Positions 22,920 to 36,099 of a stretch of DNA of 64,000 bases are shown here, in pieces. The stretch is from Margaritispora aquatica. Lineage: Eukaryota; Ascomycota; Leotiomycetes; Helotiales; Discinellaceae. Within the stretch, counting starts at the first letter, position 1. Each line of letters starts with the position of its first letter. The DNA lies in assembly GCA_007644065.1 (NCBI GenBank), contig VJWN01000036.1, positions 164,080 through 228,079 on the forward strand. Reading direction: 5' to 3'. The notes beneath the pieces are model-generated. The model saw nothing but the letters and a program-made list of their open reading frames with translations. It did no database searches and was not told the origin of the DNA. The position numbers and the translations under genes are program-made.

Positions 22920-25378
22920 ATGAGTTGGGATCAACAGGCATACAGGTGCGTTAACGAAATATTACACTCCGCAGAGAAGGATGATGCTAATTCTTGTTCG
23001 ATAGCTTTGGGAATCCAAACGCTCAACCTCCAACACCAACTCAAACTCCAACATCTGGCCAATTTCCAAGCCCAGTCTTCCACACACCCAGGAACAACAA
23101 CTCGGGTTTTGAAGATCGAAGTGGCTACACCCCGATCTTTGCAGAAGAATATTCAGTCTTCAATTCTACCCCCGGTCGTTTGATAAACTCTCATCATTCG
23201 TTTGACGCACCTACGCCAAGACCCTCAACCACATATGATCAGGCTCAACAGCAAACTATAGGAGGAGATATACCTGCGGTGCTTCCAACTCATGGTCACC
23301 ACTTCTCACCAATCCCCAACCTATCTCTACCTCCGGTCGATCCAGTGAACCAACTTCCTTCGTCGCCAGGTCCATACTCTGCCCAAAATCGCTTCGATGG
23401 TAACAATAGTGAAAAGGTGACCCCGAGAAAGCCAAGAAAGCGTCTTGAGGAAGCCTTCAGTGGGCAGACTGCTACTCCCCCAGCAAGCAAATCCAAGGGC
23501 TCCAGAAAGCTGGCACCAAAGACATCTAGGGGTACAATGCAAAATGATCCACGGAACAGCCATTATGGCTCTTCCCAGACACCAACGCAACATTCAACTA
23601 TGATGTCTTTTACCGAGTCCTCTGGGGACTTTTTCAACTACCCAATGTCAGCTCCTGCGGCTGGACCTGCGTTCGACAGTAGTAAGCCTTTCTGGGAAGC
23701 TGATGCAAGTATGAGCGGCATGGATATGGATTTTACCATTGATGATGGATCAATGTTTGGTGGTACTGCTCATAAAGTCAATGACTCGTTCGATTGGAGT
23801 AGGAATAACCAGCTATTTCAGACAACCGTGAATATGCCTGTACCCTCGGCTCCAAATACCACCAAAGCAGGAAATGCATCAAAACGCCCAAGAGCACTAG
23901 CACCCAAGATGCCAGCCACATCAGCAGGAACAACTGCATCTATTCCGCATTACAACTTTAACAATGTGGGGGCTGATGATCCCTTCTCAATGGCACACAT
24001 GACAGGCGGAGTTGATCCAGGACTGCTGTTCAGTCGACCAAGCTCGCAGAGTGCCATGTCGGTACCTGAAGAAATATCCTTACCTCCAACAAGGCCTGCA
24101 ACTAGTCATACCGAGTTGAGACCATATCAGCATCAATTGCGTGAATCTCGTCGAGATCAGGAAGAGCTGCGCAGATCACGGAGCTCTAGGGAAAACAGCA
24201 GAACCCGCAGGACTGAAAGAGGAACCGTCAGCTCGCCCATTCGAAGCTCTCGCCATAGCCTTCAAAGAAGTGTTAGTGATAGTCGAAGCAGAAGAGTATC
24301 AGGTAATACGCTCACCATAGGTTCATCTGCGCCTGTGCTAAAACCATCGCAAGATCGAGCATCTCTATCTAGATCAGGTCGAATCTCTCCCGTCAAGCAA
24401 CGACCCACTATTCTGACATCGATTCCCGAATTATATCCACCAAGGACTAAAACGGAAGTGAAATTTACAATCGACTCGAACGGCAGAGCGAGAACGGAGA
24501 CTGTGTTGGTTGAGGATTTAAGACCAAAGAGGGGGTCTATACACGGAGATGAATACGACTTATCACCATATGATAGCTCTTCGGACGATGAGCCAATACT
24601 GGTTCCCAGTCGGAATTCATCCTTTACCCTCCCAAGTCAACCGCCACTTTCCAGATTCGAGACAAGTCGTGGGTCAGACATTCGTAGGCATAGTGCTAGT
24701 GGATATCCTCAATCCGAGTCCTCTAGTTCAAGGTCATATCGTCAGGGTAGCGTGGAGAGTGAAGCAGAGACTGTTTTGGAAGAAGACGATGGATCTGGAG
24801 ATGCGACACGAGAGTAAGTTTCACCAACATTCCAAAGACTATAAACAGCCCAAGCGAAATTTTCGTGTAACATCCAATGAGAAACCACTGACATTTCATA
24901 GACTTCGAAAGGTGATGGAGAACCGAAAGAAGATTCAGATGAAGCCGCAAGATCCTCGAATGCGATACCTTCCTGGCTCTGTACCTCGAGGTAATCAGTA
25001 CGTCAACTATGGTTCTTCGACCAACCATTCCCCTACGACAGTCACAGACCCTGATGGACCTACACCTTCAGTATCAAGCTCTCGTAGCGGCACTACTCGA
25101 TGCGTTTGCAACAACCCTGATAGTGATGGCTTTATGATTCAATGGTAGGATTTTTTTCCGAAGCATCGCAACCGCGTGCTAACATAAGCAGTGAATCTTG
25201 CGATTACTGGCTTCATGCTGAATGTGTCAACATCGATCGACGAAGCCTACCTCCTGTCTATATATGTGCCTTTTGTGCACAAACACCTAATGTTCGAGGG
25301 AGGCCACGTCCAGCACGAAAACCTAACAATGTGACCTCTTCACCACTGGCGCACAAGTCTTTCCACTCATTCCGATGA
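22920..25378 (+). CDS. PHD-finger protein with long disordered N-terminus
   Basis: Four exons (22920-22945, 23005-24813, 24902-25144, 25192-25378) join to 2265 nt, 754 residues. The start MSWDQQAYS is encoded mainly by a 26-nt first exon. Residues 10 to about 600 are Ser/Pro/Asn-rich, with a basic RS-like region around 385-430 (RRSRSSRENSRTRR). The C-terminal PHD finger (about residues 680-735) shows CVCN..., MIQCESCDYWLHAECVNID and YICAFC, the C4HC3 ligand order. PHD fingers read histone H3 tails, so the protein is probably a chromatin-associated regulator, as in Cti6/Set3-type subunits. That role is inference. The last intron splits the Cys codon of the QCESC ligand pair and has a GCTAAC branch site. 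Confidence 0.88.
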
Positions 25379-26165
25379 GGTGATGTCTTGGAGGAAAATT
25401 ACCACATCTGCCAACTATGGCATTTTATTTATTATACAGTACATACTGGCAAAGCTGCTAGGGATACACAAAAGCGAATTAGGGGACAAGCGTTATGTTG
25501 GAAAAGATTACACACATCACGAATATCATATCGGAGAGCATTTCATTTGTTTTTGATACCCTTCTTGAAGATACTAGGCGGGACTGGTGTTTAGCATAGG
25601 AAGCGTCACATATTGAGGCTGCAGAACAAAGGAGCGAATTGGGCGGCACTACATGGGAACATGGTACACATTATGGTGGAAAGCTTGAATTGCATTATAG
25701 AATAATGTAATTGTGTTAGATCTGCGTCGTCATTCTTGGGGTAGTGCACTCCTACATGTGCAGATGAAAATGTACAGTATCATGATTTTGTAAACTCTAT
25801 GCTCGTTACTCTTTTCTGGAAACTCGATATTATATTTTAGGTAGTAAGGATTATCAAATTTCTGCTTTAAAATACGAGTAAGTAAATCCACTCCATACCC
25901 CACATCTCACATCTCGCATCTCATACCGAAGCCAACCCCTCAATCGCAGTTGGCAGTCCGATGATCGGAAGTGCGGGGCAAAAAGAAAAGCTTCCCACTC
26001 CCGAGAGCTTCCAACACTTCCTACGCATGCAAATTCAGCTTTCTTCTCTACTATCTCTATTTCAATTGATTAACTCCGCAGATTACTTATTTACCAACCT
26101 TATTGGAGAGATCTGACGATTGGCAATTGGAAATAAATTACACACCACACCACACCACCAGCAAT
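25379..26165 (+). other. Intergenic region upstream of LEU2
   Basis: No gene is seen. I looked for the Leu3-type palindrome CCGGnnCCGG and did not find an exact copy. Confidence 0.4.
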
Positions 26166-27653
26166 ATGTCTACTACTACGCATAACATTGTCGTGTTTGG
26201 AGGTGATCATTGTGGTCCTGAGGTGAGAGATTTTGAATTTGCTGGGCAAGGCTGGGTGGGGGTTGGAGAAAAGAAGATTGAGAAGATGTGACCGAGAGGT
26301 CTCGTGGCTGCAGAGGATTGAACGACGAAGGATTGGAACTACAGAGTCAATGCTAATTCTATCTCCAAATAGGTTGTCAAGGAAGCTGTCAAGGTACGAA
26401 AATATCTTCCCATACTCTGCGAATACTAGAGGGGACTTATCAGGAACAAGACAAGAGTTAAGACTGACCCTCGCAGATCCTCAAAGTTATCGAAGCTGAG
26501 CGACCAAGTGCTGGAAAGTTCAACTTCCAAGAACATCTTCTCGGTGGTGTATGTCCTCCCCAAAATCCAATCGCTTCCAATAAACAACCGGCCATCCCTC
26601 ACCTCTTTTGCAAACACTAACACAAACAGTGCTCCATTGACGCAACAGGCGAACCCCTAACAACCGCAGCCCTCGAAGCCGCCAAAGCAGCTGACGCCGT
26701 CCTCCTCGGTGCCATCGGTGGACCAAAATGGGGCACAGGCAAGGTCCGCCCTGAACAAGGCATCCTCGCTCTCCGCAAGCAAATGGGCACATACGGCAAC
26801 CTCCGACCATGCAACTTCGCTTCCGAGTCCCTCGTCGATATCTCTCCTCTCAAGGCTGAAGTGTGCCGTGGTGTGGACTTCAACATCATCCGTGAGCTGA
26901 CTGGAGGTATCTATTTCGGCGAGAGGAAGGAAGATGACGGCGATGGAATTGCCTGGGATACCGAGCCTTATTCTCGTCCTGAGATCGAGAGAATCGTTAG
27001 ACTTGCTGCTCACTTGGCTCTTCAGGCGGATCCACCTCTGCCCGTTTGGAGTTTGGATAAGGCGAACGTGTTGGCTACTTCGAGACTGTGGAGAAAGGTC
27101 ACCACGGAGGTTATGGCGAAGGAGTTTCCACAGCTGAAGCTCGGTCACCATCTTATTGACTCGGCGGCTATGCTGATGGTTAAGAACCCAAGGGCGTTGA
27201 ACGGTATTGTGGTTACGAGCAACTTGTTCGGTGATATCATTTCCGATGAGGCGAGTGTCATTCCAGGTAGCATTGGACTTTTGCCCAGTGCGAGTTTGAG
27301 CGGTGTCCCCGATGGAAAGGGCAGGTGTAATGGCATTTACGAGCCTATTCACGGTTAGTCACTTTCTTCTCTTCTTAGGTGCATGGAACCAATGCTAACG
27401 TTGCAATGTAGGTTCCGCACCAGATATCTCAGGCCAAGGCATCGTCAACCCAGTCGGAACCATCCTCTCCGTCGCCATGATGCTGCAATACTCCCTCCAG
27501 CTCCCAGCTGAGTCAAAGGCAGTTGAGGAGGCTGTCAGGCGGACAATCGAGAAGGGTGTTAGGACGAAGGATATTGGTGGCTCGAGTAGCACTGTTGAGG
27601 TCGGTGATGCGGTTGCGGAGGAGCTGAAGAAGGTGTTAGCGGAGATGAAGTAA
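26166..27653 (+). CDS. LEU2: 3-isopropylmalate dehydrogenase (leucine biosynthesis)
   Basis: Five exons (26166-26222, 26373-26393, 26477-26548, 26630-27353, 27412-27653) join to 1116 nt, 371 residues. This is the usual length for the yeast-type enzyme. It oxidatively decarboxylates 3-isopropylmalate with NAD+ to give 2-oxoisocaproate in leucine synthesis. Motifs seen in order: [29 protein letters not shown] (substrate-binding arginines), [12 protein letters not shown], the [14 protein letters not shown] helix with its catalytic Lys, and [12 protein letters not shown]. These are followed by the metal-binding signature [24 protein letters not shown] and the NAD-loop [13 protein letters not shown]. 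Exon 2 is a 21-nt micro-exon (VVKEAVK). The model is complete with no broken residues, so the gene looks functional. Confidence 0.98.
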
Positions 27654-28307
27654 GTGGTGGTAGTCGGAAAAGTGGGTGTGAGTAAAATACCCGAGGGATC
27701 TCAGGGTAGAGAAAAGCGTTGAAATGGGCTTGGGACGAAAAAAGCGGAGTTGCATACTTGCTAGTTATGCAGTGACGGGTTTATGGTCATGAAATATGCA
27801 TGGCTTATTGCAAGGCCTTACAATGACAAAAAAGCGTTGAAATAATACATTCACAGTGGTGCTTGATGAATGTCTCTCCTCCTCAATCCTTTAAGTCCCA
27901 TCAGTGACAGCCTACCCAAATGGTTTCTGTGACTAGATATTCGATATTTCTTTCTGGATTTTAGGTTATCTGGCTGTACTAGCTTATATTTTATGAAATT
28001 ATCCATTTCTTAGCTAGCTATTAGCTAAGTAAAGCTCCTTGCCTACTTACTTCTACATTTACGTGCTCATCTAGGTACTTGTCTATCTGTTTCCTTACCA
28101 ATTCTCTCTCGCATTCTCGCTGCTATACCGTATGAGTATCAAAATCTATATTTCTTTGTTACTCTTCTCTCTGTTAGATTAAAGGTCCAGAGTAAAGCAT
28201 TATAGCTACTTTCCTACTTATTCAGTCACTTTCCACTTTCGTCAGCTAGTTTATTTGCCCACCTAAGGTATACACGCAATGTAATTACCTATCTAGATAC
28301 TCTCTCT

Positions 28308-28322
28308 CCCCCCCCCCCCCCC
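28308..28322 (+). repeat. 15-base C homopolymer
   Basis: An uninterrupted C run flanked by CT dinucleotide repeats on both sides. It is prone to sequencing and replication slippage. Confidence 0.9.
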
Positions 28323-29465
28323 TCTCTCCCTCTCCCTCTCTCTCACACGTCACAGAACCCATATGATAGCAACTCACTTTTCTCCATGCTACCTCATCTT
28401 ACCATCGACCATATCCAATTTACACCTTCAAGCTCTCGCTCTCGCTTATTTGGGGAGACAGGTGGTGGATCGTGGAGGGTTGTGAGGTTTTTGTGTTTTG
28501 GAGGTAGAGAATTCTGTACATGTATTTGAAATTATAGGGATGTAGAATAGGTGGGAATGAGCAAGGAAATTGGTAGTGATAGATAAAAAAGAGAGTTGAT
28601 AGTGAAAGAATCCATTGATAGTAAGTAGGCGCTGGATTTCCGTCTGTAAAAAGTAAGGTATGAATTGACAGCAATGCAACTGGAACATTTGTTATGAATC
28701 CTACAAAGTTATTCCTTACCCTATCTCTTTCAGCAGACTGATCACCTCGCAATGCACGCAATGATTGAAAGAAGAAAAAAAACAGCATCACTTTCAACAC
28801 CGACACCACCAGCAATAGTCTAGTCTACCCATTTAGCCAACCTAACCGAACACACAAGACTTCTGGCTCCAAAACACGATATTTGTAAGATCTAAAAGGG
28901 GCGAGGTAAGTGGTGATGGTGATGGTGAGATTTATAGAGGTAGGAATTGAAATCTGCTCCCCTTTGTCCGTACAGAGTGTAAAGTCAATGAATAGGTTGA
29001 AGTGAATTCACCAAGGGATGGAATTGCGTAAAGTGATTTTGTGATCACACCTCACTTTTTTCGGTGATCGAACAATGGACGAAAATAAATCAACCCAAAC
29101 CAAGCCAAAACACCAGCTTAAGCCACTAACTCAAGCCAAACAGAAAGACAGATATTAGGCAATGAGATAAGTTCAAGGTATATCTCGCTGAACCAGCATC
29201 AGAAACCGTAGCTCACGGATCCAAGTGCCAGTACAGCATACCTTATATAGCATATAACCCTACCCTACCCCGCCTCACCTCAACTCAGATCATATCCTCC
29301 AAGCCATCGATACTCTCAAAGTCAATACAATGCAATACAGAGAGATGGAGTCAATGACATAATGATATAGTATGCTGGTGGTGTCACTGGCACGGAGAAA
29401 GAAGGATTAGGTTGGGGCATGTCGTGCTCATGCTACAGATTTGTGAAGATGTGAAGATGTGAATC

Positions 29466-29507
29466 TGGGGATATGGGGATATGGGGATATGGGGATATGG
29501 GGATATG
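29466..29507 (+). repeat. 8-bp tandem repeat (GGGGATAT)5
   Basis: Five consecutive perfect GGGGATAT units. The regular G4 runs on one strand could form a G-quadruplex. Confidence 0.9.
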
Positions 29508-29880
29508 AATGTGTTACTATTGAAATTTATAATAAAGAGCAGGAAGGAATTGAGGACCAAAAAGGGGGTTTAGGAGAGCTCTGTGGTGCTAAGGCTTTGA
29601 GAAGAGGGATGGATGGCGGATACGGAGGACAGAATCTAGGACGTGAGCTCAAGAAATAAATGATTGGTGAATCTTTACTTATTTCCCCAGCGGTGAGTAA
29701 CTGAGAGATGAAGAGGACGAGAAAGCAAAGAGTTGATTGAGTAAGACACTGAAATATTTGTGTTTCTTAATTTTATTTTACTGCACCTACGTTATCGATG
29801 CTCCATTCAACTCAAGTCCACCACCACCACAGCAGACTCCTCTGATTTTCCATCATCTCGACCCTCCACCCAGGACCATA

Positions 29881-31693
29881 TCACTTCTGAAGAACCCTCA
29901 ATTGGTCTGAACTCACCAGCCCATCCTGCAGCATCTCCTCAACCAACTTCTCAACACCCGCCGGCGCCTTCAAACCCCCAGACAACAGACCCTGAAAGTC
30001 ATCCGCATCACCCTGCATCGCTCTAACCAAAGCAACCTTCACAACCGCCTCCGTAGCCTCTTCCTGCAGTCCCAGCACCTTCGCGTTCGCCTCCGCGCCC
30101 GCGTAGAACTTGGCTGCGTTCTTGAGCAGGACCCCGGCATTCGTGACGGCGGGTTCGTAGCCCGCTTGTCCGAGCTGGCAGCGCAGTAATTCGCAGTCGC
30201 CACGCTTGATGTGGATCTTGGGTAGATTGAAGATGGGCGAGTTGTCCGTCTCGTTGAGCTTGCTGGCGGTTGTGAAGCTCTTGAGTGCGAGGGAGAGGGC
30301 TTTCCAGCGGTGTGCGAGATAGGGTGGTGCGTTGCCTTCTGGGTGCGATGAGATGGTGCTGTTGTAGGAGAGCATGGATTCAGCGAGGTCGCAGAGGCCT
30401 TGGGCGTGCGTGGAGAGGTCGATAGCGGTGTATGCTGATTCTATGGTGGTTGTGTAGGCGGTGATTGGGATGATGGAGGCGACGAATTGGGCTTCCGAGA
30501 ATGCACATATGAAGTTGGCGCGGGCGAGAGAAGCATCGAGCTCTCGGTTTGTGCCGACCAGATATTTGGCTAATCTCTCATCCAAGATACTTGCCGCGTA
30601 TTCTGAGGCGAAATCTAAAGCGCCTGTATGACCTTGAGGAACGGCTTTGACCAATGTCGTCAAAGTCTCCAACTGAATCAACAGTGTATCAAGCAGTGTA
30701 TCGTTGGTGATAGGCTCAACAATACTCGCCCACCGATCATCTTGCGGGATTGAAGCAGTGTCTGAGATGGAGACACCTCCTTCTTCATCGTCGTCCACTG
30801 CATCCATAGAGTCGTCTTCATCAGCTGGGACGGCTTGCACCTGTGATGCTTGGGTTTGCTCTTCTTGCTTGGCTAGACATTTGCTGAATAGTTGCAATGC
30901 TTCCTCGAGAAGTTGGAGAGGCTCTTGGATCTGACTAGATGGCGATTGCTCATCTGCTTCGAAGATACTGGTGAGTATCTGTGCGGTGTTGCTGGGTTGG
31001 ATTAGTTGATGTCTTCATAATATAGGAGCGGTATACACACAACAAGGTATTTGCATCCTCGGTATCTAGCTTCAATGCCCATCTTGTCGATTCGAGCGCG
31101 GTTTTGAGAAGCTCCAGAAGAGTGCCTGGCAGCTGTTGAAGGAGCTTTGGGTATTGAGTGAGTTCGAACTGGATTCGTGCTCTGTAGAAATTAGTCTAGA
31201 TTCCCACAAGCTCGAAGGGTTTGTACTTGTTATATGCCAAATCAAACGACAACGGATGTTTCTTTAATCCCTCATCATAGCAATCAATCGCCTTCACAAA
31301 GAACCTCGTCGACTATCACATTCCCATTAGCATCACCTCCCCGCCTTCACAGATCAACAATCACGTGCCTTGGCCGCATCACCACCCCTCCATTTCTCTC
31401 CAGCTTCTTCAAACGCAACACCATCTACAATGCATCAGCCGTCTTTGCTCTCTCTTTGAGACATTGTTACCATCAGGTCAGCTGCCAGCCACCAACAAAC
31501 ATACCTTCCAAATACTCCTCTATGGACGAGGGAAGCTGTGATATGCCCTGGGTTAGTCTGACAACTGGTACAGTATGATACCTTAGGAGGCGTGATATGA
31601 TATGGGAAAAGGCTTAAACCGGAATCTTACCCGCGCAGCGTGCTTGGACTTCTTTTTGGAGTTCTCTTTTAGGAAGAGCTTCGCTTTGGGCAT
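29881..31693 (-). CDS. ACL4: TPR-type assembly chaperone of ribosomal protein Rpl4 (Acl4-like)
   Basis: Six exons (31693-31631, 31547-31505, 31424-31369, 31312-31227, 31181-31041, 30991-29881) join to exactly 1500 nt, 499 residues. The start MPKAKLFLKENSKKKSKHAAR is a basic tail. TPR-like helices follow: FEEAGEKWRGGDAAK, FFVKAIDCYDEGLKKHP, SFDLAYNKARIQFEL, ALESTRWALKLDTEDA and FNTAQILTSIFEADEQ. An acidic linker DEDDSMDAVDDDEE comes near residues 215-230, and more TPR-like helices lie in the C-terminal half. Acl4 binds nascent Rpl4 and escorts it to pre-60S particles. The match is from remembered family features. Intron 3 has a GC donor (AAG/GCACGT) instead of GT. The acidic insert fits binding of a basic ribosomal protein. 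Confidence 0.8.
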
Positions 31694-34348
31694 GGTGAGA
31701 TGTGATTGATGTACTGTACCAGGTTAAGGTAAAGGTACTGTGACGAGATGGATAACGTGGTAAGCGGCTCGTGTGTTGGGGGAAGAAATGAGCTTTGGGT
31801 AGATATGAGGTTTGATTATGGGATGGGTTTATGGTTTTTCTTCGGATCTTTCTTGGGGTTTGGCTGGTGCCCTTGTGCCTTGTGGAACGTTGTTCGTCTA
31901 TGTTGAAGGGATTGCATAAGAGGTCCAGGTTTGCTAGCCTTGATTGGGTAGTGAAGTGATTTGAATTTACTGCAGCTTTTTCACTATTAGAACTATTCAA
32001 ACTATCAGAACTATTCAAACTATCAGAGCTATTCAAACTATCAGAACTATTCGAACTATTATGTTTGTTGTATTGTACCTATATAATACGATGTCAAGCG
32101 AGGTCTCATATGACGAAAGGAATACTTTGTATATCTCCCAAGGTAAGCTAAGTAAGTAAGTGTATGAGGTAGTCACAAGCTACCATTATAGTTGGTAGCT
32201 TACCTTCTATTACTTAGCATTATATCTTATTAGTCAGGTAGCTGCATCCAAGCAAATAGTTACCTTAGGTAAATCTGTGACACACATTGCTATCCGACCC
32301 AAACTATTCCCTTTTCAATATAAGACTAAAGTACAGTATCTACCTATCCAAGCTTCACTTTCCCTACTTGAGCCAAAAGTTGAATACACTAGAGCTCGCT
32401 CGCAAGAAACTACGAGACTACATGAGGTGAGTCTTACAAGATCAAGACGTGGATATCCAGAATCTCTTGGAGTTACAAATACACAACAGCTCCCTTCCCT
32501 TCCCTTCCCTCCAAGCTGCCTTTGACTCTCTTCAGCTCTGTCAACCAACCAATCCATCATCTGATGTTGTAATGTAATGTCTTTCCCTCCCTCCCACGCT
32601 CCTCCACGTTCCACTTCCACATGGCAAATCCGAATGCAGTCCCCTCCCCGTCTCCAGTCTCAAGTCTCCAGTCCCAACACGGCATTGGCATTAGCATTAG
32701 CATTGGCATTGGCACACCTCATGTCTCATGTTTCAAAAAAGGGTCCCCCATCCCCCATCCCCAATTGACGCTGTTGATTGCTTTTTAGAAAGCTTCCTCG
32801 CCACGTGTGATAGAGGGTTACTGTCGTGCATTTGCAGATGCACTTGACTTGCAGGTGCAGATGTTTGGGGTTTGGGAGCTGGGAGCTGGGAGTTTGGAGC
32901 TGCAGCTTTCTTTTCTCGACCGAACCGCCGCCCACCCGAAGCCGCTTTTCTCCCTGATCCCTCTTCCCTCTCTCTTCCCCCTTCCCCCTTCCCCCCTAGT
33001 TCGAGTTCTACGGAGTAGTTCAAGTTCTAGCTCCAGTTCACGTTCGAGTGCGAGACATTCTAAGGAGGTAAGGTGACACAACAACAACAACAATTGTACG
33101 ACAACCATCAGAACCACAACCTACCTACCTTGAACTTCCCGTTCGATATTCCATGGAAAAACAAAGAATAAACTCTCCCACTTGATTCTTCCAATTGATG
33201 TTTCGTTCATCCACATACTAGGTACAGTACGCACACGCATACGCATACGCATACACCTTGCTATACAGTATAGTAACGGAGAAACACGACAGTCAGCAGA
33301 AACAGAGATTAAATCCGCCGATCAGGAACTCAGGAACCGGCTACGAATCAATAACCTGGGCTGGCTTCAACCTGGGAATCAATCCTTGGATTCCACCTAC
33401 CCTGGAAGCAGAATAATTAATTGCCAACCCACTAACGAAAACTATCCCACATCCAGACATCCAGACATCCAGACATCCAGACATCGGACAAGCTGTCAAT
33501 CAACAAATCAAGACATCGGAAAATCCCCTCGATCCCCTCTTTGTTTGGTTTGAGATATCGACTCCTCCTACTATACGGACTATACGGACTATACGGAGGT
33601 ATATTGACTTGATATCGACTTTCCCTTTTCACCGGACAGTCATTGACCCTGACAGACAGGCTTTCACGCTCTGCCACGAGGTAAGAAAGGTTTCCGACAT
33701 TCAACCCTGAAGGTGAACCTCAGCCCCGAAAAGATCCTAGATCCTCCAATCTATCCACCATCCACCATCCACCATCCACCACCATCCATCACCCATCACC
33801 CATCCTTCAACTCTTCAAACTCTCCAACCAAAGACCCAAGACGCACCGCACCGCACCGCACACTAGAACACATCCTACGAACCTCGACCGTTTCCCCCCT
33901 TCTTCTCCCCAAAACCTGTTCCTCCTGGCTCTACCAAACAATCCCACTGTCAGCATCATCATCACCACCACCCCATCGTCACGATCAACAACCGTCCCAC
34001 ACTCTTCCAGCAGGACCCAGGCACGAAAGAGAACAAGGAACACCATTTGCTTTCATTGTCATTTGCCAACCATTCAAACACCCCCATCACATTTGCATCT
34101 TGACCAAACGCTCAGGTCACCGTGCGCTCCATAACCATACGTCGTTACACAACTTGAAACAGTCAGAATGGGTATCTCATTAGAATCATCAAGGCCGATC
34201 ATGGCTCCATCAGTAAGCTCCTCATCTCCTGATCTTTACTTTGTTGCCCAAGACTTTACATTCCTTTTCCCTCTGCTCTCCTCTGCAGCACCCCCAAGTC
34301 ATAAACCACCACTACTATCTCAACCTCATACCAAAAACAAATCTAACA
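31694..34348. other. Spacer rich in short tandem repeats
   Basis: No supported gene. Repeats seen include an 18-bp unit array (31990-32060), GCATTR hexamers near 32680-32715, an ACATCCAG array (about 33450-33485), a 9-bp CTATACGGA triple (about 33573-33599) and CCACCAT units (about 33755-33785). The last part is the CT- and CA-rich promoter and leader of the 120-residue gene. Confidence 0.45.
31990..32060 (+). repeat. 18-bp minisatellite, four copies
   Basis: Four head-to-tail units of GAACTATTCAAACTATCA with single-base variants, just upstream of the ACL4-like gene. Confidence 0.9.
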
Positions 34349-34711
34349 ATGTCCTCAACTACCCAGCTCGCATCCAAGCGTACTTCCACCCGCTTCAGCA
34401 CCTACTCCACTGCCTCCGTCGCCAACACGGTCCACACGACCCTCTCTACCGCTTCGGCCCAGCAGGAAATCAAAGACATTGAGGACAATCTCGACAAGCT
34501 CGAGAACAAGAAGCTCGCCAACCAGCGCTTCGTCCCCACCCCCGAGAAGACAGAACACCTCAGCAAGTTGGCCCTAGGAGCAAAACTCGAGCGTGCTTTG
34601 GGCCGTCGCATGGGCGGACAAGATGCAGTCATGAGGGAGAGGAAGAAGACGATCAGTGCGGATGAGAAGCCTGCTATGGGTAGAATAATCGACGAGAAGG
34701 TTATGGCTTGA
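34349..34711 (+). CDS. Small unknown protein, 120 residues
   Basis: An open frame from ATG 34349 gives a Ser/Thr-rich N-terminus (STRFSTYSTASVANTV), a charged helix (QEIKDIEDNLDKLENKK) and a basic C-terminal part (AKLERALGRRMGGQDAVM). No signal peptide is seen. An alternative start at 34168 (MGISLESSRP) can be spliced in frame, with a GTAAGC donor after 34212 and the acceptor CTGCAG near 34290. That would add about 36 residues. I do not recognise the family, but the coherent helix and clean frame argue for a real gene. Confidence 0.6.
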   Translation: MSSTTQLASKRTSTRFSTYSTASVANTVHTTLSTASAQQEIKDIEDNLDKLENKKLANQRFVPTPEKTEHLSKLALGAKLERALGRRMGGQDAVMRERKKTISADEKPAMGRIIDEKVMA

Positions 34712-35674
34712 GCTGTATGTGAAGGAGATGGGAGTGCGACGGGAGGAATATACCTTACTTTTACCACGAATACACGCAAGAACCACGAACGAACGGATGG
34801 ATGGATAGAAGGACGGCGGAGATGTTTGATACCATGGATTGAAAGGAGGGAGGAATGAAGGAAAGAAGAAAGCAATTGGCTATTATCGTTGGAATGATTG
34901 ACTGCTCGGGCATTCGGAGGGCGTTTTTGATACTTTTTTTTCCCCCACCCATACCTATATGTTTGTGTGTGCGAGGTTCTATGAGAGAGAGCCTCGATGC
35001 AGCGGCGGCTGCGTTGTCAATAATACCATTTCTTTTTGCGCGCTTGGGAGGACGTCTGTCCTGGGAGATCTTGATTCATGGATTGATGGATGCGGAGGAT
35101 AAGCGTTTATGAGAAGATCAGGAAAGCACGAAAAATAGAGAAGAGACGACAGGCTATGAAAGATATACCCTGCCACACATGAGCCTTGCATATGGATGAG
35201 AGGAGAGTTATGATGTAAGGTAGGTGATCAGGATCAGGATCCAAGATGACTTGGATCAAGTGACATGCATACAACAGGTGTGTAGGTAAGAAGAAGAAGA
35301 AGAAGAAAAACCCTTTGAGTCCGTGTCTGATTTTCTTGTTATCTTCCCAACTTCTTTCTATGACGGTATATTTTTCGCACTTTGTGGAAGTGTCAACAGG
35401 TAAGTTTATGGGGGAGATCTATATCCAATCAAGTACCTATACGGAACCAAACTCTTTATTCTTTGAAAGGCTATTTTCTTTCTTCTCTTTTCTCTTTCTC
35501 TTGTCTCTGATAGAGAAAATAGAAAGAAACACTTGGACGAGTTTACATATTACATATATATATATATATAGTGAGTGAGTGAGTAGGATTTAGCCGAGAA
35601 AACGGTTAGTATTGGTACTGGTATTGGTATTGGTATTTGTTTTGTTTTTGTTTTGGTTTTTGCTTTCTCCACTG

Positions 35675-35774
35675 GAGGGAGGGAGGGAGGGAGGGAGGGA
35701 GGGAGGGAGTGAGTGAGTGAGTGAGTGAGTGAGTGAGTGACTGACTGACTGACTGACTGACTGACTGACTGACT
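35675..35774 (+). repeat. Three adjoining tetranucleotide arrays: GGGA, GTGA, CTGA
   Basis: GGGA runs from about 35675 to 35709, GTGA from about 35709 to 35740 and CTGA from about 35741 to 35774, without interruption. Neighbouring units differ by one base, so each array may have been seeded by a point mutation at the edge of the previous one. Confidence 0.95.
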
Positions 35775-36099
35775 GGCTGGCTGGGTAGAGTAGATTAGAG
35801 TAAATTCGAGTCCCCAAGATAACTACCTGCCTAAGGCAACTAAGGTAACTAACTGATTCAGTTTAGAGACAAAAAGGTGTGGAGAAGGTCTTGTGAAGGG
35901 GACTTTGAAGGGATTGTGAAGGTGTTGTGAGGGAATTGTAAGAGCTAGGGACACTAAGTATGGCTCCCTTATTGACGCTCCCCTATCCCATCTTAAAACA
36001 CCTACATTAACTTCGTAATTAAATAATTAATTCACTAACTGATAATTATTTCCCTTTATAGTTAAAATGTGCCTAAGACTCTACTATTCTCTCCAAGCT

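Larger units (their letters stand above)
27654..29880. other. Convergent spacer with poly-C and GGGGATAT repeats
   Basis: No gene is supported. The 131-codon minus ORF near 28420-28815 lacks motifs and overlaps low-complexity sequence. Two simple repeats in it are annotated separately. Confidence 0.4.
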
